DNA of 16,957 bases from Bondarzewia mesenterica (taxonomy: Eukaryota > Basidiomycota > Agaricomycetes > Russulales > Bondarzewiaceae). Made by a program: the position numbers and the translations under genes. Shown here one piece after another: positions 1 to 9,825 of the stretch (position 1 is its first letter; every line of letters starts with the position of its first letter). A model generated the notes under the pieces. The model was not told where the DNA came from and did not search any database. It saw nothing but the letters and a program-made list of their open reading frames with translations. Where the stretch lies: contig SGPL01000642.1 of assembly GCA_004802705.1 (NCBI GenBank), positions 1 through 16,957 of the forward strand, in the 5' to 3' direction.

Positions 1-232
1 TTCCGTCTGACTGGCATTGGGGATGAACCTGGTTCATCCATATCACCCGGGGGGAGGGGGGGAAGTCGCGTTGCTTTTAATAAGCTATTTCATACTGTAC
101 AAATATAATACAAAATGTGGAAAAGTTCGTGGGGGATTTCGCAAGCAAGGTTGCTGCCGACGCAGTCGGCGCTCCCCTAGTACCGAGAAAAGGCGGAAAA
201 TACAGAACAATCATGATACCCAGCTATGATAC

Positions 233-2141
233 TCAAAGATTGACAACCTCTACTTGGTCTCCATCCTCTAGCTCAGCCTCCGATATTTGGACCTCTGGAT
301 CAATTCTGTCCCCGTCTATCATGAGTCTTGGACCACCAGCGCCACTCTTTCTCCTGCTCTTCCCTTCAGGATACTTGTCAGCTAGTCCTGCACGTCTCAA
401 AAATGCCTTGACAATGGCTCCGCAAGTTGTCGTTGAGCGCACAGTCAGGGTCACATCCTTTGTTGTCGCAGAGCGCACGACCAACTTGAATGTGTCGTCC
501 TTGTCCTCCACAGTTTGCGATCTTGACTCTTCCCCGGAATCGGAATCCGATTCTCCGCCTGGGTTCCGGGATGGTGAACGGCCCTTCTTGGCTGCATGGT
601 CTGGGGGTACAGAACGACGTTGTTTTCGTTGTTCGCGCATATATTCGAAAGTAGCCTTATCAGACGCCTCTAAAATAGATCACATTGGGTGTCAGGAAAA
701 GGTGCGATCAAGGTCTGATACTGACCCATTTCCGCTTCCGCCCAAATCTTCAAACTGTGCGGTGTTGCTGATGCATATACACGTCCACCTTCGTAGCTAA
801 GAATGAGATTCTCTGCGAGGACGCCTGCTATATCTGCCACCTCGTCAAAAACGAGGCTGAATGCATCATGCTAAGAAATCATTGTTATCTTCGGAACCCA
901 CAACGATAGATGAAGCTTCGATACATACCCGGTTCATTTTGAATCCCCAGACTTCCGGCTTAGCTGCTTGATTCAGAGGATGAGGGCACCATTTGACTTT
1001 AATTTGAACAACTTCAGGTCCGCCTCCTCTATCGGGGGTGTTACTTCTTTCTGCGAAGGAGGCAAATTGCGCCTGTTTTTCAACAGCACGTGCAATTGAC
1101 ACCAGCTCCGGATCCAGAATGGCGATGTCTGCAGAATCATCGGCGTAGATCTGCGTAGGGGAAGCAGGGCGAGGGGCCGATTCAAGTGCCTGTCTGTAGA
1201 AGTATTAGGCCGCTCTTCGTTCGTTCAATCTCCTGACGTACCTGACGACATTCCGTGCATTCTGTATTTGCTGAATGGAAAGTTTGGGCGGGGGTGTCAA
1301 AGACCGAGACCGGCTGCGCGCTTTCTTCGCATTCCTCGATTGATCTGCATGGTTGGATTTGCCGTCAACGACATTTGATGAAGGGCCGTCGACTACTTCA
1401 ACTTCATCATCCGAGTCTGGAAGTATGCTGCATGTGAATGCGCGTTGAGAACAACGTCGGAAATATACGGAAAGACGGCCAGGAGGAGGCAATGAATGAA
1501 TGCAAGTCAGTTTTCAATCCGGCAAACGAAGTCAGATTGTCTATCAAGACCCGCAGCTATCAGAGACAAATCATTTCAGTGGTCACAAAGCTGCCATTCA
1601 TCAATGGTATGACTGCATTCTTGCACGGGTTATCAAAACTGTGGCACACACACTGCCAGCCTCGGCGAGGGCTTGGCCAAAGTTGATGTTGCGCATGGGG
1701 ATGAGGAAACACTCACGGCGCGCTTTCCTGCCTGGTCCATTCGGGCAATTCATCACGGTGTTTGTCTGCATGATTTCCAAATTTGCGTCTCTTGCGCAGA
1801 GTGGAGGAAGGGGAGTCTTCAAGACCTGAACTGCCGCCAATCGGTTGTGACTCTTCCTCTATACTGACATTAGCTCAAGCATCACAGGTTATTGACTGTG
1901 CTAGCGTGCCTTTCTCCATCTGATCCAGTCTCTTCCATTCCTTCGCCGTTCTATTGCGGTTTTTAATGAAAAATGTATCCTCCCGGTCAAGCTCCAATTC
2001 TCGAACGCTTTTGGCTCGAGTGGAAGGAAGGCCGCCGGTTTCGTCGGTCAAGAGCGACTTGGATATCGACGAAGCCGAGTTTGTGACGCTCTCTTGACGA
2101 TGGGCTGGGCGGGGACGGGGACGGGGACGAGGGCGGGACAT
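233..2141 (-). CDS. rad60: RAD60/Esc2/NIP45-like protein with two SUMO-like domains
   Basis: Model: complement(join(233..669, 726..870, 929..1193, 1242..1427, 1717..1825, 1886..2141)), 465 aa, all phases consistent. The start at 2141 opens an Arg-Pro repeat (residues 3-12). Then come an acidic/basic linker with a likely nuclear signal (RKRRKFG), a D/E-rich patch (LPDSDDEVEVVDG) resembling a SUMO-interacting motif, an RS-rich stretch, and the first SUMO-like domain at about 243-332 (begins PEVVQIKVKW, then VWGFKMNR and LILSYEGGRVYAS). After a charged linker, SLD2 spans about 379-465 (DTFKLVVRS, then TCGAIVKAFL, LMIDGDRI and DGDQVEVV). Two C-terminal SLDs define the RAD60/Esc2/NIP45 family; in that family SLD2 binds the SUMO E2 Ubc9 and the protein acts in the nucleus in replication-stress and recombination repair. 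There is no diglycine end, so it is not SUMO itself. Less certain: the 60-nt intron 1 and the unusually long 289-nt intron 2. Confidence 0.85.
2111..2128. repeat. GGGGAC hexamer tandem repeat inside the RAD60-like coding exon
   Basis: Three exact GGGGAC units, with degenerate units on either side, form a GC-rich tract. Read on the minus strand it encodes the alternating Arg-Pro run right after the initiator Met of the RAD60-like protein. Such a tract could vary in length between strains. Confidence 0.8.
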
Positions 2142-2326
2142 TGATTGGTTGATGCCTTACGAGTAAGTAACTCTGATCTATAGCAGGTAATAAGACGTCG
2201 AGTTCACCCACGAGAGGACCTGAGACGCGGAGAGCATTCCGTGGGAGTGCTAGCAACACGTGCGCTAGTCACGATAGTCACACGTCATTTCACCAACAAG
2301 TCTTCGTGATCCAAGGCTACCAAAGG
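2142..2326. promoter_or_regulatory. Divergent promoter between the RAD60-like and GCFC-like genes
   Basis: Only 185 bp separate the two opposed start codons (2141 minus, 2327 plus), so both promoters and both leaders must lie here. It holds a perfect palindromic E-box CACGTG at 2257-2262 and ACGTCAT (half-CRE-like) at 2282-2288. I saw no TATA box for either gene. Sharing of the E-box by both genes is inference. Confidence 0.6.
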
Positions 2327-5132
2327 ATGTCAGACGCACCCATCATCTTCAAGCGTACAAAATCTAAGCACACTCAAAAGGCTAGGGAAGGCATCCTCGA
2401 TACTACGCAGGACACAGCAGACGTTGCCAATAATGATGAACCCTCTCCTAGCACCCTCGCCACCAAACTGAAGAACAAGGCGAAGCAGCGTACGAAGCCC
2501 AAGTCGACGCTTAGTTTTGGAGGTGAGGATGAGGTTCGTAACACTTGTACTACCGTACGCTGTCTCTGATACTTATATATCTACAGGGGGAGGTAGAGGT
2601 ATTCAAGGTAAAGAAGTCGAGATTGAGTCGTAAATTGACACTCGGCCAGCATCCACCATCTCCTGGGTAGGTACACGATGATTATGTCTGTATCTATTCA
2701 GTGTCTCAGACATATCTGAACAGAGGCATTCCCTCAAATCTGGATCAAGCCACTATCTCCACTCAGCCTGGAGGAGGGCCTGTGTACGACCAAGCATACC
2801 TTTCTGAGCTGAAAGCCAGTACGCCAAGTGCACGCGCTCCTCGACCCCCAGCGGACGATGTCTACGATGTGGACGTTTCCATGACGGAGCTTAATGCCGT
2901 AGAGATTAATAATACCTTGGGTAAACAATGGCACGAACCCTCGTCATCTATTATTGACCCTGATCATCATCATCTAGGTGGTATCGAGACAGTTATTCCA
3001 TCGGAGTCATCCGTACTCGCTGCCAAAGAGAAACGAGAGCGTTTGCGTGTGACTGAATCATCTGGCGAAGATTTTATTTCATTGTCTCTAACTAAACGGG
3101 ATGAGGTCTATCAGGGCCCGCATCCAGAGAGCCGTCTTGTGCGCGAAGAGGACGAGCTTGGGGAAGGCGATGATGGTAAGCCATATCGTTCTGGGAGTTG
3201 GGATGAGTCAAGGATAGTCACGATGACAAACGTCGGATGCAGAATTTTCGGAGTTCACCAGCGCGCAGGAACGCATCGCTCTTGGGAAAAAGGCTAGGAA
3301 GGCCGAAGCTAGCAAACGCAGAGATGCAATGAAAGAGCTGATAGCAGATGCGTAAGTTAGTGCTTGTCAAAGTGTCTCGTCTACTAACTGCTGGTTTCAG
3401 GGAGGAAGTTGATGAGGAGACTGAAGAGTGGGAGCAAGAACAACTCCGCAGAGGTGGTTTGAAGGCTGTAGAAAGTGCAGCGCAGAAGCCATTGAAACAG
3501 GTCTACAAGCCAGCGCCAAGTAGGTCTTGCCACTGTACCCACTTGCCATGCTCACCATTATCTGCAGTACCACCGTTGACTCCAATCCCCACGTTGGATC
3601 CTGCTGTGGCGCGTATAACCCAGGTCATGACTTCTTTGACTCAATCTCATGCTCAGAATACTGTCTCTGTGGCGGCGATAGCAGCCGAACAAGTACAACT
3701 TGACGAAAGGGAGGCGGAATTGCGTGAATTGATCACAAAAGCGGAGTTGAAAAGAAGCTGGTTTGCAGCTTTTAGGGATTGGGTGGAAAGTGTCGCTACG
3801 TTCCTGGACGAGAAGGTAGTATATCGTTCGTGCCGTCTCTCGATGATTGAAATTTGCTAATGGTGGCGACCAGTTCCCTCTGCTAGAAGGGCTCGAGGAA
3901 GAGCATGTGTCCTTACTGAAGGAGCGATTGGACATGATTAATCGAAGACGCCGCGCGGATGACGAGGACGACCTGTCTTCGTTCCTTGGATCCCCTCCTG
4001 TCGCGCCGCATACCGAACCGGAAGAACTTGACGAACTGGGTCGCATAATTGCTCACTCTAACCCAACCGCAGCCAGACGCGATCGTCAATCCGCACGCCA
4101 TGCTCGGCGATCTCGTCGTCAACAGTCTCGTAGACAGGGATCTCAGGAAGTGGAAGAAGGGTATTCTACCGATTCGACGCTACCTCCATCTGACGCTGCC
4201 GATTACCAAACAGCACTCGAGAAGCTATTGAAGAAGCGGGATAACGTATTGTCGGATGTGCAGGCGGAAGAGTTCAAAGATCCTACCTTGGGTATTGGTA
4301 AATGGTTTGATGAATGGAGGGCGCGGTTTGGCGATAGCTATACTGGAGCATGGGGTGGTTTAGGGTTGGTTGGTGCTTGGGAATTTTGGGTAAGGTTGGA
4401 ATTAATTGGATGGAGTCCTTTCGAGGTGAGTCCCCTATTCGTGTTTCTCACTTTACTCCTTATCTCAACCACGCACTAGGATTCCCGCAGCCTGGATAGC
4501 TTTTCTTGGTATGAAGCGTTCTACAAGTATTCCAGACCACGGCATCCTGAAGGTGGTCTTGAGAACGAGGAGGCTGACCTGGGTCCAGACGGTGATCTTG
4601 TGTCTGCTGTTATATCAACTACCGTCATCCCCCGTCTGGCTACGATTATCCAGGGTGGGGGTATGGACCCATACTCAGCGATCGACGTTCGTCGAATAAT
4701 AGACTTGGCCGAGGAGATTGAGGCATCTGTTGACAGGAACAGCCTCAAGTATCAAGTGAGTGACGGATCTTACTCCTGACTCATAATACTCTTTCTTTTT
4801 CTCACTGTATATTGGTTGCTCTCGTTTAGATCTTGCTCAAAGCTGTTTACCATTGCTTCCAAGAGGCCGTAACCGAGACAGATTCTTTGGAGAAGAAACA
4901 CCGGGCGCTCAATAATCCACGTTTCGATCCCGAGGCCATTCCATCCCGTCGGCGATTTCTTTCACGCCAGCGAAAGTTACTGAGCAACTTATTAAGATGG
5001 AAAAAATACGCAGGCGAGCTGTTCGGCTTGGGAGAACTTTCAGCGAGGCTTGTGCAAGAGTGTATGTTGCCCGCAGCCGAGAGCGGTTGGGAGGTCGGTG
5101 GTGAGGCCATCATGCGGAAAGTGATTGTCTAG
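2327..5132 (+). CDS. GCFC/PAXBP1-family protein (intron-lariat spliceosome factor)
   Basis: Model: join(2327..2533, 2587..2666, 2724..2920, 2978..3175, 3243..3351, 3401..3519, 3568..3815, 3874..4425, 4480..4755, 4830..5132), 762 aa, all phases consistent. The N-terminus (MSDAPIIFKRTKSKHTQK) is basic. It is followed by VFKVKKSRLSRKLTLG, NLDQATIS, IPSESSVLAAKEKRERLR and EDFISLSLT. The family signature EFTSAQERIALGKKAR lies near residue 230, then a very acidic stretch, a coiled-coil-like helix (about 310-360), and the C-terminal GCFC region with DPTLGIGKWFDEWR near 520 and WVRLELIGWSPFE ending near 570. This matches PAXBP1/GCFC2 of animals, ILP1 of plants and, more distantly, yeast Ntr2, which act with TFIP11/Ntr1 in disassembling the post-splicing intron-lariat complex in the nucleus. 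I cannot tell PAXBP1 from GCFC2 type. An in-frame ATG at 2306 would add seven residues, but 2327 gives the family-like start. Confidence 0.9.
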
Positions 5133-6221
5133 ATGTCATCCCGAGGTCTAGTACCAAGCTAATGCATGTCCACCTCAGGTTGCGACAATGTTCCCGGAAG
5201 GATCTGTTCCTTTACCATTGAAATCTCGCTTGAATGCCTTCTGATGCTGTGGTAATCTTTATTTGCTGTATTCGTATGAGTGTTTGAGAAGAGATAGTAC
5301 TACCCCGTAACCCGAGACCACTGTAGGTGCTGACACTGTGCCTCGAGACATTGACGCCGCGAAGTGCTTGTCACCTTGCTCCCTCGTCCTTGTCTTTGTG
5401 TATCGGAAGAGTGATATTTGAAGCTCAACTGACCTGCGCGCCGTCCAATTTGTCGGACATATGCATGCGTTGCGAGGCTCGTTCCGTTGTCTGACATCTT
5501 GTTATAGCTTTTTATAGACTTTGCCATAGGCATCATTTTTGTCTCCTGAGGCGGTGATCAGTGGTAACTCCCATACCATGATCTCCCTGGATTCTGCGGG
5601 AATCATTCACGCAAACGCATAGGCCACCCTATCGAACTGTTTGGAAGTTGGAAACGTCAAGAGCGTCTTGTCGAACGATCAATCCCCCCTTTCTCAGGTA
5701 GGCCACAGATCTTTACGTATCCCCCATCCTGTAAATACAGTTGCAGACGAAAGTGATTCTGAAAAGCTACGGAGGGCTGATTCGAAATCGTCCTGAGGGC
5801 ATGCGTCGTTGGGTGCTTGGAGCTACTCATCGGACTCTGCCGAGGGGTTCCATTGGTGACTTGTTGTCTAGGGCAAGTGGTCTTCATTCGTTCATGTCCG
5901 GTGGACATGCCGCTACACGGGTATGTCATATAGCATTGCTCCCTTGATAACCTCGTCAACCCAGTTATACTGGTCACTGTAGATATGTCGGAATGCCCAT
6001 GCACACTAAGTTATAGTACGTGTCATTTCAATGCATCACAGGCACAGTGCTTAGGTTGCTACAGGGTTGTTTTTGCCAGCATGAGCCACGACCATTCACG
6101 AACTGTACATACAGTAAAGACGTGAGTCTCGATCAATTTCGAGTTCATATATGGATGACCTTTGCCTGAGTTCGTTGGGTGAGGCCGGTCAAGCACTGAA
6201 AGAATTGTCGACTTTTCCTAG

Positions 6222-6607
6222 GATCAACACTCAGACGGTGCAAGTATTGACAATTACCTAGCCTCCGTTGCGACCTTAAGTGGACCTCTGTGTGGTGAGG
6301 CAGTGATCTGTCTCTCTCACAATCGCAGAAGGACTTCCAATTTCAAATTATTTAACATCCTTCAAAGTCGCCGCCCAAGTTGGCACCTTGCTTCATACGG
6401 GTGCTCAATTCATGTCAGTCCGAATGAAGCTGCGCCCATCCGTCTCCGCCAAGTCCATGCCTCCGGTATATGATGCTGAGTACGAGATGGATGCATCGCT
6501 TCTTTATGACAGGCAAATTCAAATGTAAGGCCATTTGTCTGGCGGAGTTGTCGTAAGTTGACTGAGATCGTAGTGCATTTTTCTTCAAGCCCGATGCATT
6601 CAATTAG
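6222..6607 (+). CDS. Weak candidate: spliced orphan ORF (partial)
   Basis: Possible chain of exons 6222..6294, 6329..6524 and 6574..6607. The middle exon is open for about 65 codons (PISNYLTSFKVAAQVG near its start, YDAEYEMDASLLYDRQIQ near its end). It ends at a GTAAGG donor followed by a typical 49-nt intron with TTGACTGAG as branch point and a GTAG acceptor. The last exon closes at TAG 6605-6607. The intron joining the first two exons would be only 34 nt, short even for a basidiomycete. An upstream exon at 6065-6121 (GCFCQHEPRPFTNCTYS) fits in phase through a 100-nt intron, but no start codon was found. I recognise no family. Open frames of this length arise by chance here, so this is only a suggestion. 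Confidence 0.2.
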
Positions 6608-7084
6608 ATTTCAGCAACCAACGTGCCCCCCAGTATGGCGATCGCTAATTGCCAACAAGAAAGTCTCGTTTCTGCTCAATCCTGCAGCATAACGCCCTGT
6701 GTTGGTGTTTACGGTCTACTAGTGCAACTTAGGCATCGTGTGTTCAGCGAGGACCGTTAAGTTTTTAGTCATGCGGCGCAATAAACCACTATTACTGACT
6801 ACAAGTTCGTCAACTTACGACAAGGTTTCCGATTCTCTTGCCTCGACGAGTCAAAAATGCGTTTGTGGCGAACTCACGATGCTTATTTCCATTAGTTACA
6901 GAGGTGATTGCTACCTCATGACATCCATACCCGAGAAGTGTATAACCGTGATGAACGCCGTTAGCTGGTGAGTAATACCGTTGAATTATTTGACTCAGAT
7001 ATTGGAACAACTAATATGCCCACCCTCCGTTCCACCGCCATAAACAATCCTTACTCTTTCTTTCGATACACTTATACAGATTCA

Positions 7085-7421
7085 ATGGTATGCGGCACAA
7101 GACTTTGCATGCCATTCGACTCAACGCTTGTAAGTATGTACCGTGAAAAGAAATTCGTTGGGGATTTTCAACTCCTAGGTTGCAGCTTCGTTGGAGCAAA
7201 CGAACCTTCGGCTCGTCATCTGGCGGATTGAGATTCCACGTCGCCCTGTGCATGCAATTGTTTCACTGACAGACTCCACTACACAGAGATCGTTTCTCAG
7301 GCCAGATCCGTTCGAGAGTAAACCCAGAGCATCGATCGATGTTACTGGGACCGCGCCTGCAATACACCTTCCATCCATCCGTCTTTCCTTCGAACCTGGA
7401 GCACTTGACCCGTCCAGTTGA
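7085..7421 (+). CDS. Weak candidate: two-exon orphan ORF
   Basis: Exon 7085..7129 opens with ATG and ends at a consensus GTAAGT donor. A 49-nt intron (7130-7178) ends in CCTAG, and the phase-0 second exon 7179..7421 stays open for 80 codons (starts VAASLEQTNLRLVIWRIEI) to TGA, giving 95 aa. The exact donor and usual intron size are the only support; no domain, signal peptide or family is recognisable. It could instead be part of a longer 5' untranslated transcript of the aquaporin gene, or chance. Confidence 0.2.
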
Positions 7422-7741
7422 AAAGCTCAATGCGCGTGATAGTCGACTAGTCATATCTGCACATCATATTCTCTTTCTGGGACCGTGCTACGTTTGTGCA
7501 GAACAAATTTGGATAACACATAACGTCTGTCCATTGAACGTGCCCAGCGGTCGGCAAAGGTAAGTCTGATCGGGAAGGGGAACCGATGAGGAACCCCATT
7601 TCTTTCCTGTTGTATGCTGAGGGCTTATGATAGCGGCGAGCAGTCCCGATTTCAATAGTCGGTTCCATTGATATGCGACTGTGGTTCACATATTCCCTTA
7701 CGCCATCTTTTCAAACTAACGCCCACCGCCGGTTACACTCA

Positions 7742-7750
7742 TATAAAAGG
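7742..7750 (+). promoter_or_regulatory. TATA box of the aquaglyceroporin gene
   Basis: TATAAAAGG lies 122 nt upstream of the ATG at 7864 and is followed by a pyrimidine-rich stretch (TCTTTCTTGCTCTCTTCTG) typical of fungal transcription starts. It is the clearest TATA box I found next to a gene start in the window, which suggests a regulated rather than constant promoter. AGGGG, matching the stress-response element core, occurs at 7576-7580, but such a short match may be chance. Confidence 0.65.
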
Positions 7751-7863
7751 TCATCTTTCTTGCTCTCTTCTGTCGTGGTTCCCAGCTTGAACTCGTTTCC
7801 TAACTGATTTCTTGTCCTGTATCTCTTTGCCAGTGCGCGAGATCGGTTCTTGATACCAGCGCC

Positions 7864-9391
7864 ATGTCCCTCCCTGTCCTCAAGTCTTTCGTGCGCGATA
7901 GCGGCGATGCGCCGTTAGCCAAGGCTGTCCCCGACAATATTGAGATAATTCCAGGTGAATTCGCGGATCGCAATGAATACTACAAGAAGTATCCTAACCG
8001 CTGGTCGAGGATACGGTGGGCTCTACCAGAGGATCGTCTGTATAAATCAACAGGTTGACTAGTGTTACAGAGAGCACCTTCGGGAACCGGCTGCAGAGAT
8101 GTTGGGAACTATGATCCTGGTCATGTTCGGCAACGGCGCCCAATGCCAATCTGTCCTCAGTTCCAACACTGGCGTCTCTGCAACCCCTAAGGGCGACTAC
8201 CTGGCCTCCAGTTTCGGTTGGGCATGCGGTATGTCCAACTTCTTTACTATACTGATGTCTTTCATTCATCTGCATGCACACAATCATCAGGAATTGCCAT
8301 GGGTGGATGGATATCCGGCGGTGTCTCCGGTGGACACATTAACCCTGCTGTGCGGACATCTCTTCTCTTCCAATACACAGCATTCCATATCTTGACTGAC
8401 ATTGTGTCTCTATTCTTTCTTGATAACAGGTGACGTTGAGTCTTGCTGTCTTCCGGGGTTTCCCGTGGAAAAAAGTCCCCGTCTACATCTTTGCCCAGAT
8501 CCTGGGCGCCTGGATCGGGGCCCTCATCGTGTTCGCTAATTACTTCCATGCAATCTTCATCGTTGAAGGAGGGCGGGATTCGCTTTCAGTTCCTGGAACG
8601 GCGGGATTATTCGGAACTTACACGGTGAGCTGTGCTTTAAACATTACTAGTGAAGAATGATCTTTTGCTCACCTGTATTCGTCTGGTTCTGCTCTAGCTC
8701 AACTACATGCCTGCGGCTAATAGTTTCTTTGACGAAGTCAGTAATGTTCGTCGATTTTTACGGTTCAATTCTTGCTGATGGACGTGCGATAGTTTCTCGG
8801 AGCATTTACCCTACTGCTCGTTATATTCGCTGTGACGGACAAGAAGAATGGTCCTCCTCCAGCCGGGCTTGTTCCCTTGGTCCTCTTTGTTGTTCTTTTG
8901 GGCGTGAGCTCAGCCTTCGGCATGCAAACCGGTACATTTTCAATCTTTTATCACCGAATGTACTGTATCATGGCTCATGTGATTGGAAGGGTTCGCGATA
9001 AATCCTGCCCGTGATCTTGGGCCTCGTATCATGACAGCTATGGTCGGTTATGGTCGAGAAGGTGTGGATTCCTCGAATTTTCTGTGTTCAAAGCTGATAA
9101 AGGAGACCTCGTACAGTTTTCAATTATCGAAGCCAATATTGGCTGTGGAGCCCCATCCTTGGCTCTATAGCCGGCGCTTTGGTGGCTTCCTTGGTTTACG
9201 ACACACTGATCTTTGTTGGAGATGAAAGCATCATAAATCGACCGTAAGTACTTGCGGTCGTCTGTTCCACTTGAAAATTCATAATTTTTGGGGTCAGGGA
9301 TGCGGCCGCGCGGAAGCATCTTGCTCATGCTGCCCAAGTCGAACAACAGAGTCCTGTCGCCGCGGGGTCTTCTGGCCATGAAACTGTCTAA
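7864..9391 (+). CDS. Aquaglyceroporin (MIP family water/glycerol channel)
   Basis: Model: join(7864..8015, 8071..8228, 8291..8349, 8430..8624, 8698..8736, 8793..8931, 8990..9061, 9117..9243, 9298..9391), 344 aa, all phases consistent. A hydrophilic N-tail (about 55 residues, containing NEYYKKYPNRWSRIR) leads into REPAAEMLGTMILVMFGNG, the first membrane helix. The first pore motif is GGHINPAVTLSL (NPA at 121-123) and the second is GFAINPARDLGPR (NPA at 252-254). The Asp after NPAR marks the glycerol-conducting branch of the family. Between them lie the helices YIFAQILGAWIGALIVF and FLGAFTLLLVIFAVTD, and the last helix is PILGSIAGALVASLVYDTLI. The C-tail is short and charged. The role is facilitated diffusion of water, glycerol and similar small solutes across the plasma membrane. 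It lacks the long N-terminal regulatory extension of yeast Fps1. The first NPA codons sit directly at an exon boundary with an 80-nt intron. Confidence 0.93.
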
Positions 9392-9825
9392 AGAACATGC
9401 ATTTCTTCGACACACATTTGTTTTAACATGACCGCACGGATGCTTCGATTTTGGGAAACGATCACTGTTGTCTGTACACAGCATAAGTAGAAGTTTTTGT
9501 CTTTGCTTTCCTCGTTCTCTGTACTACATGGTGCGATCTTGTAGCGATCGTCAGTGATCTGTTATACATGTTTGTGATGATCATGATTTATGCGTCTGCA
9601 CGAAGGTTAGATACATAGTTACTGCGCGGATGAGTTTAGCAAGTTCCAAAAGAAAGACTCATGAGTTGTAATGCCCGGATGCTGGAGCTGGCTGCTGCTG
9701 AGTGACAGTGCCGTGTCGGACTCTGCGCCTATGCCGGGGTCCGCGTCTGTCCGTGTGCCGCAGTTGGACAATTTGTATTCCGCGACTCCGGCCGTCGACT
9801 TTCACTCCTTCGCTTGACCGCCGCC

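Larger units (their letters stand above)
5133..7741. other. Gene-poor interval without a confident gene
   Basis: About 2.6 kb between the GCFC-like stop and the aquaporin core promoter. No frame on either strand stays open long enough to stand out from chance; the longest is a minus-strand ORF of 115 codons at 5657-6004 with no recognisable domain. I saw no terminal repeats, transposase, reverse transcriptase, tRNA box or simple repeat. Two places combine an open frame with a consensus 49-nt intron and are listed separately as weak candidates. Another open stretch on the plus strand (5744-5926) ends at a GTATGT donor but could not be joined convincingly to either. The interval may hold a non-coding RNA, a fast-evolving small gene or a decayed gene. 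Confidence 0.6.

Noticed and set aside
119..156. Similarity to 7145-7185 (shared TTCGT-GGGGATTT and AGGTTGC-GC blocks)
   Set aside because: Only two short blocks match, with gaps and no shared surroundings; likely coincidence rather than a dispersed repeat.
117..800. 227-codon plus-strand ORF
   Set aside because: It is antisense to the last exons of the RAD60-like gene, whose SUMO-like domains are clear; the ORF is a shadow of that coding strand.
3558..4046. 162-codon minus-strand ORF, Ser-rich
   Set aside because: Antisense to GCFC-like exons 7 and 8; its Ser-rich composition mirrors acidic codons on the other strand.
9038..9484. 148-codon minus-strand ORF overlapping the aquaporin 3' end
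   Set aside because: It crosses three aquaporin exons and their introns, has no domain, and can be explained as an antisense shadow.
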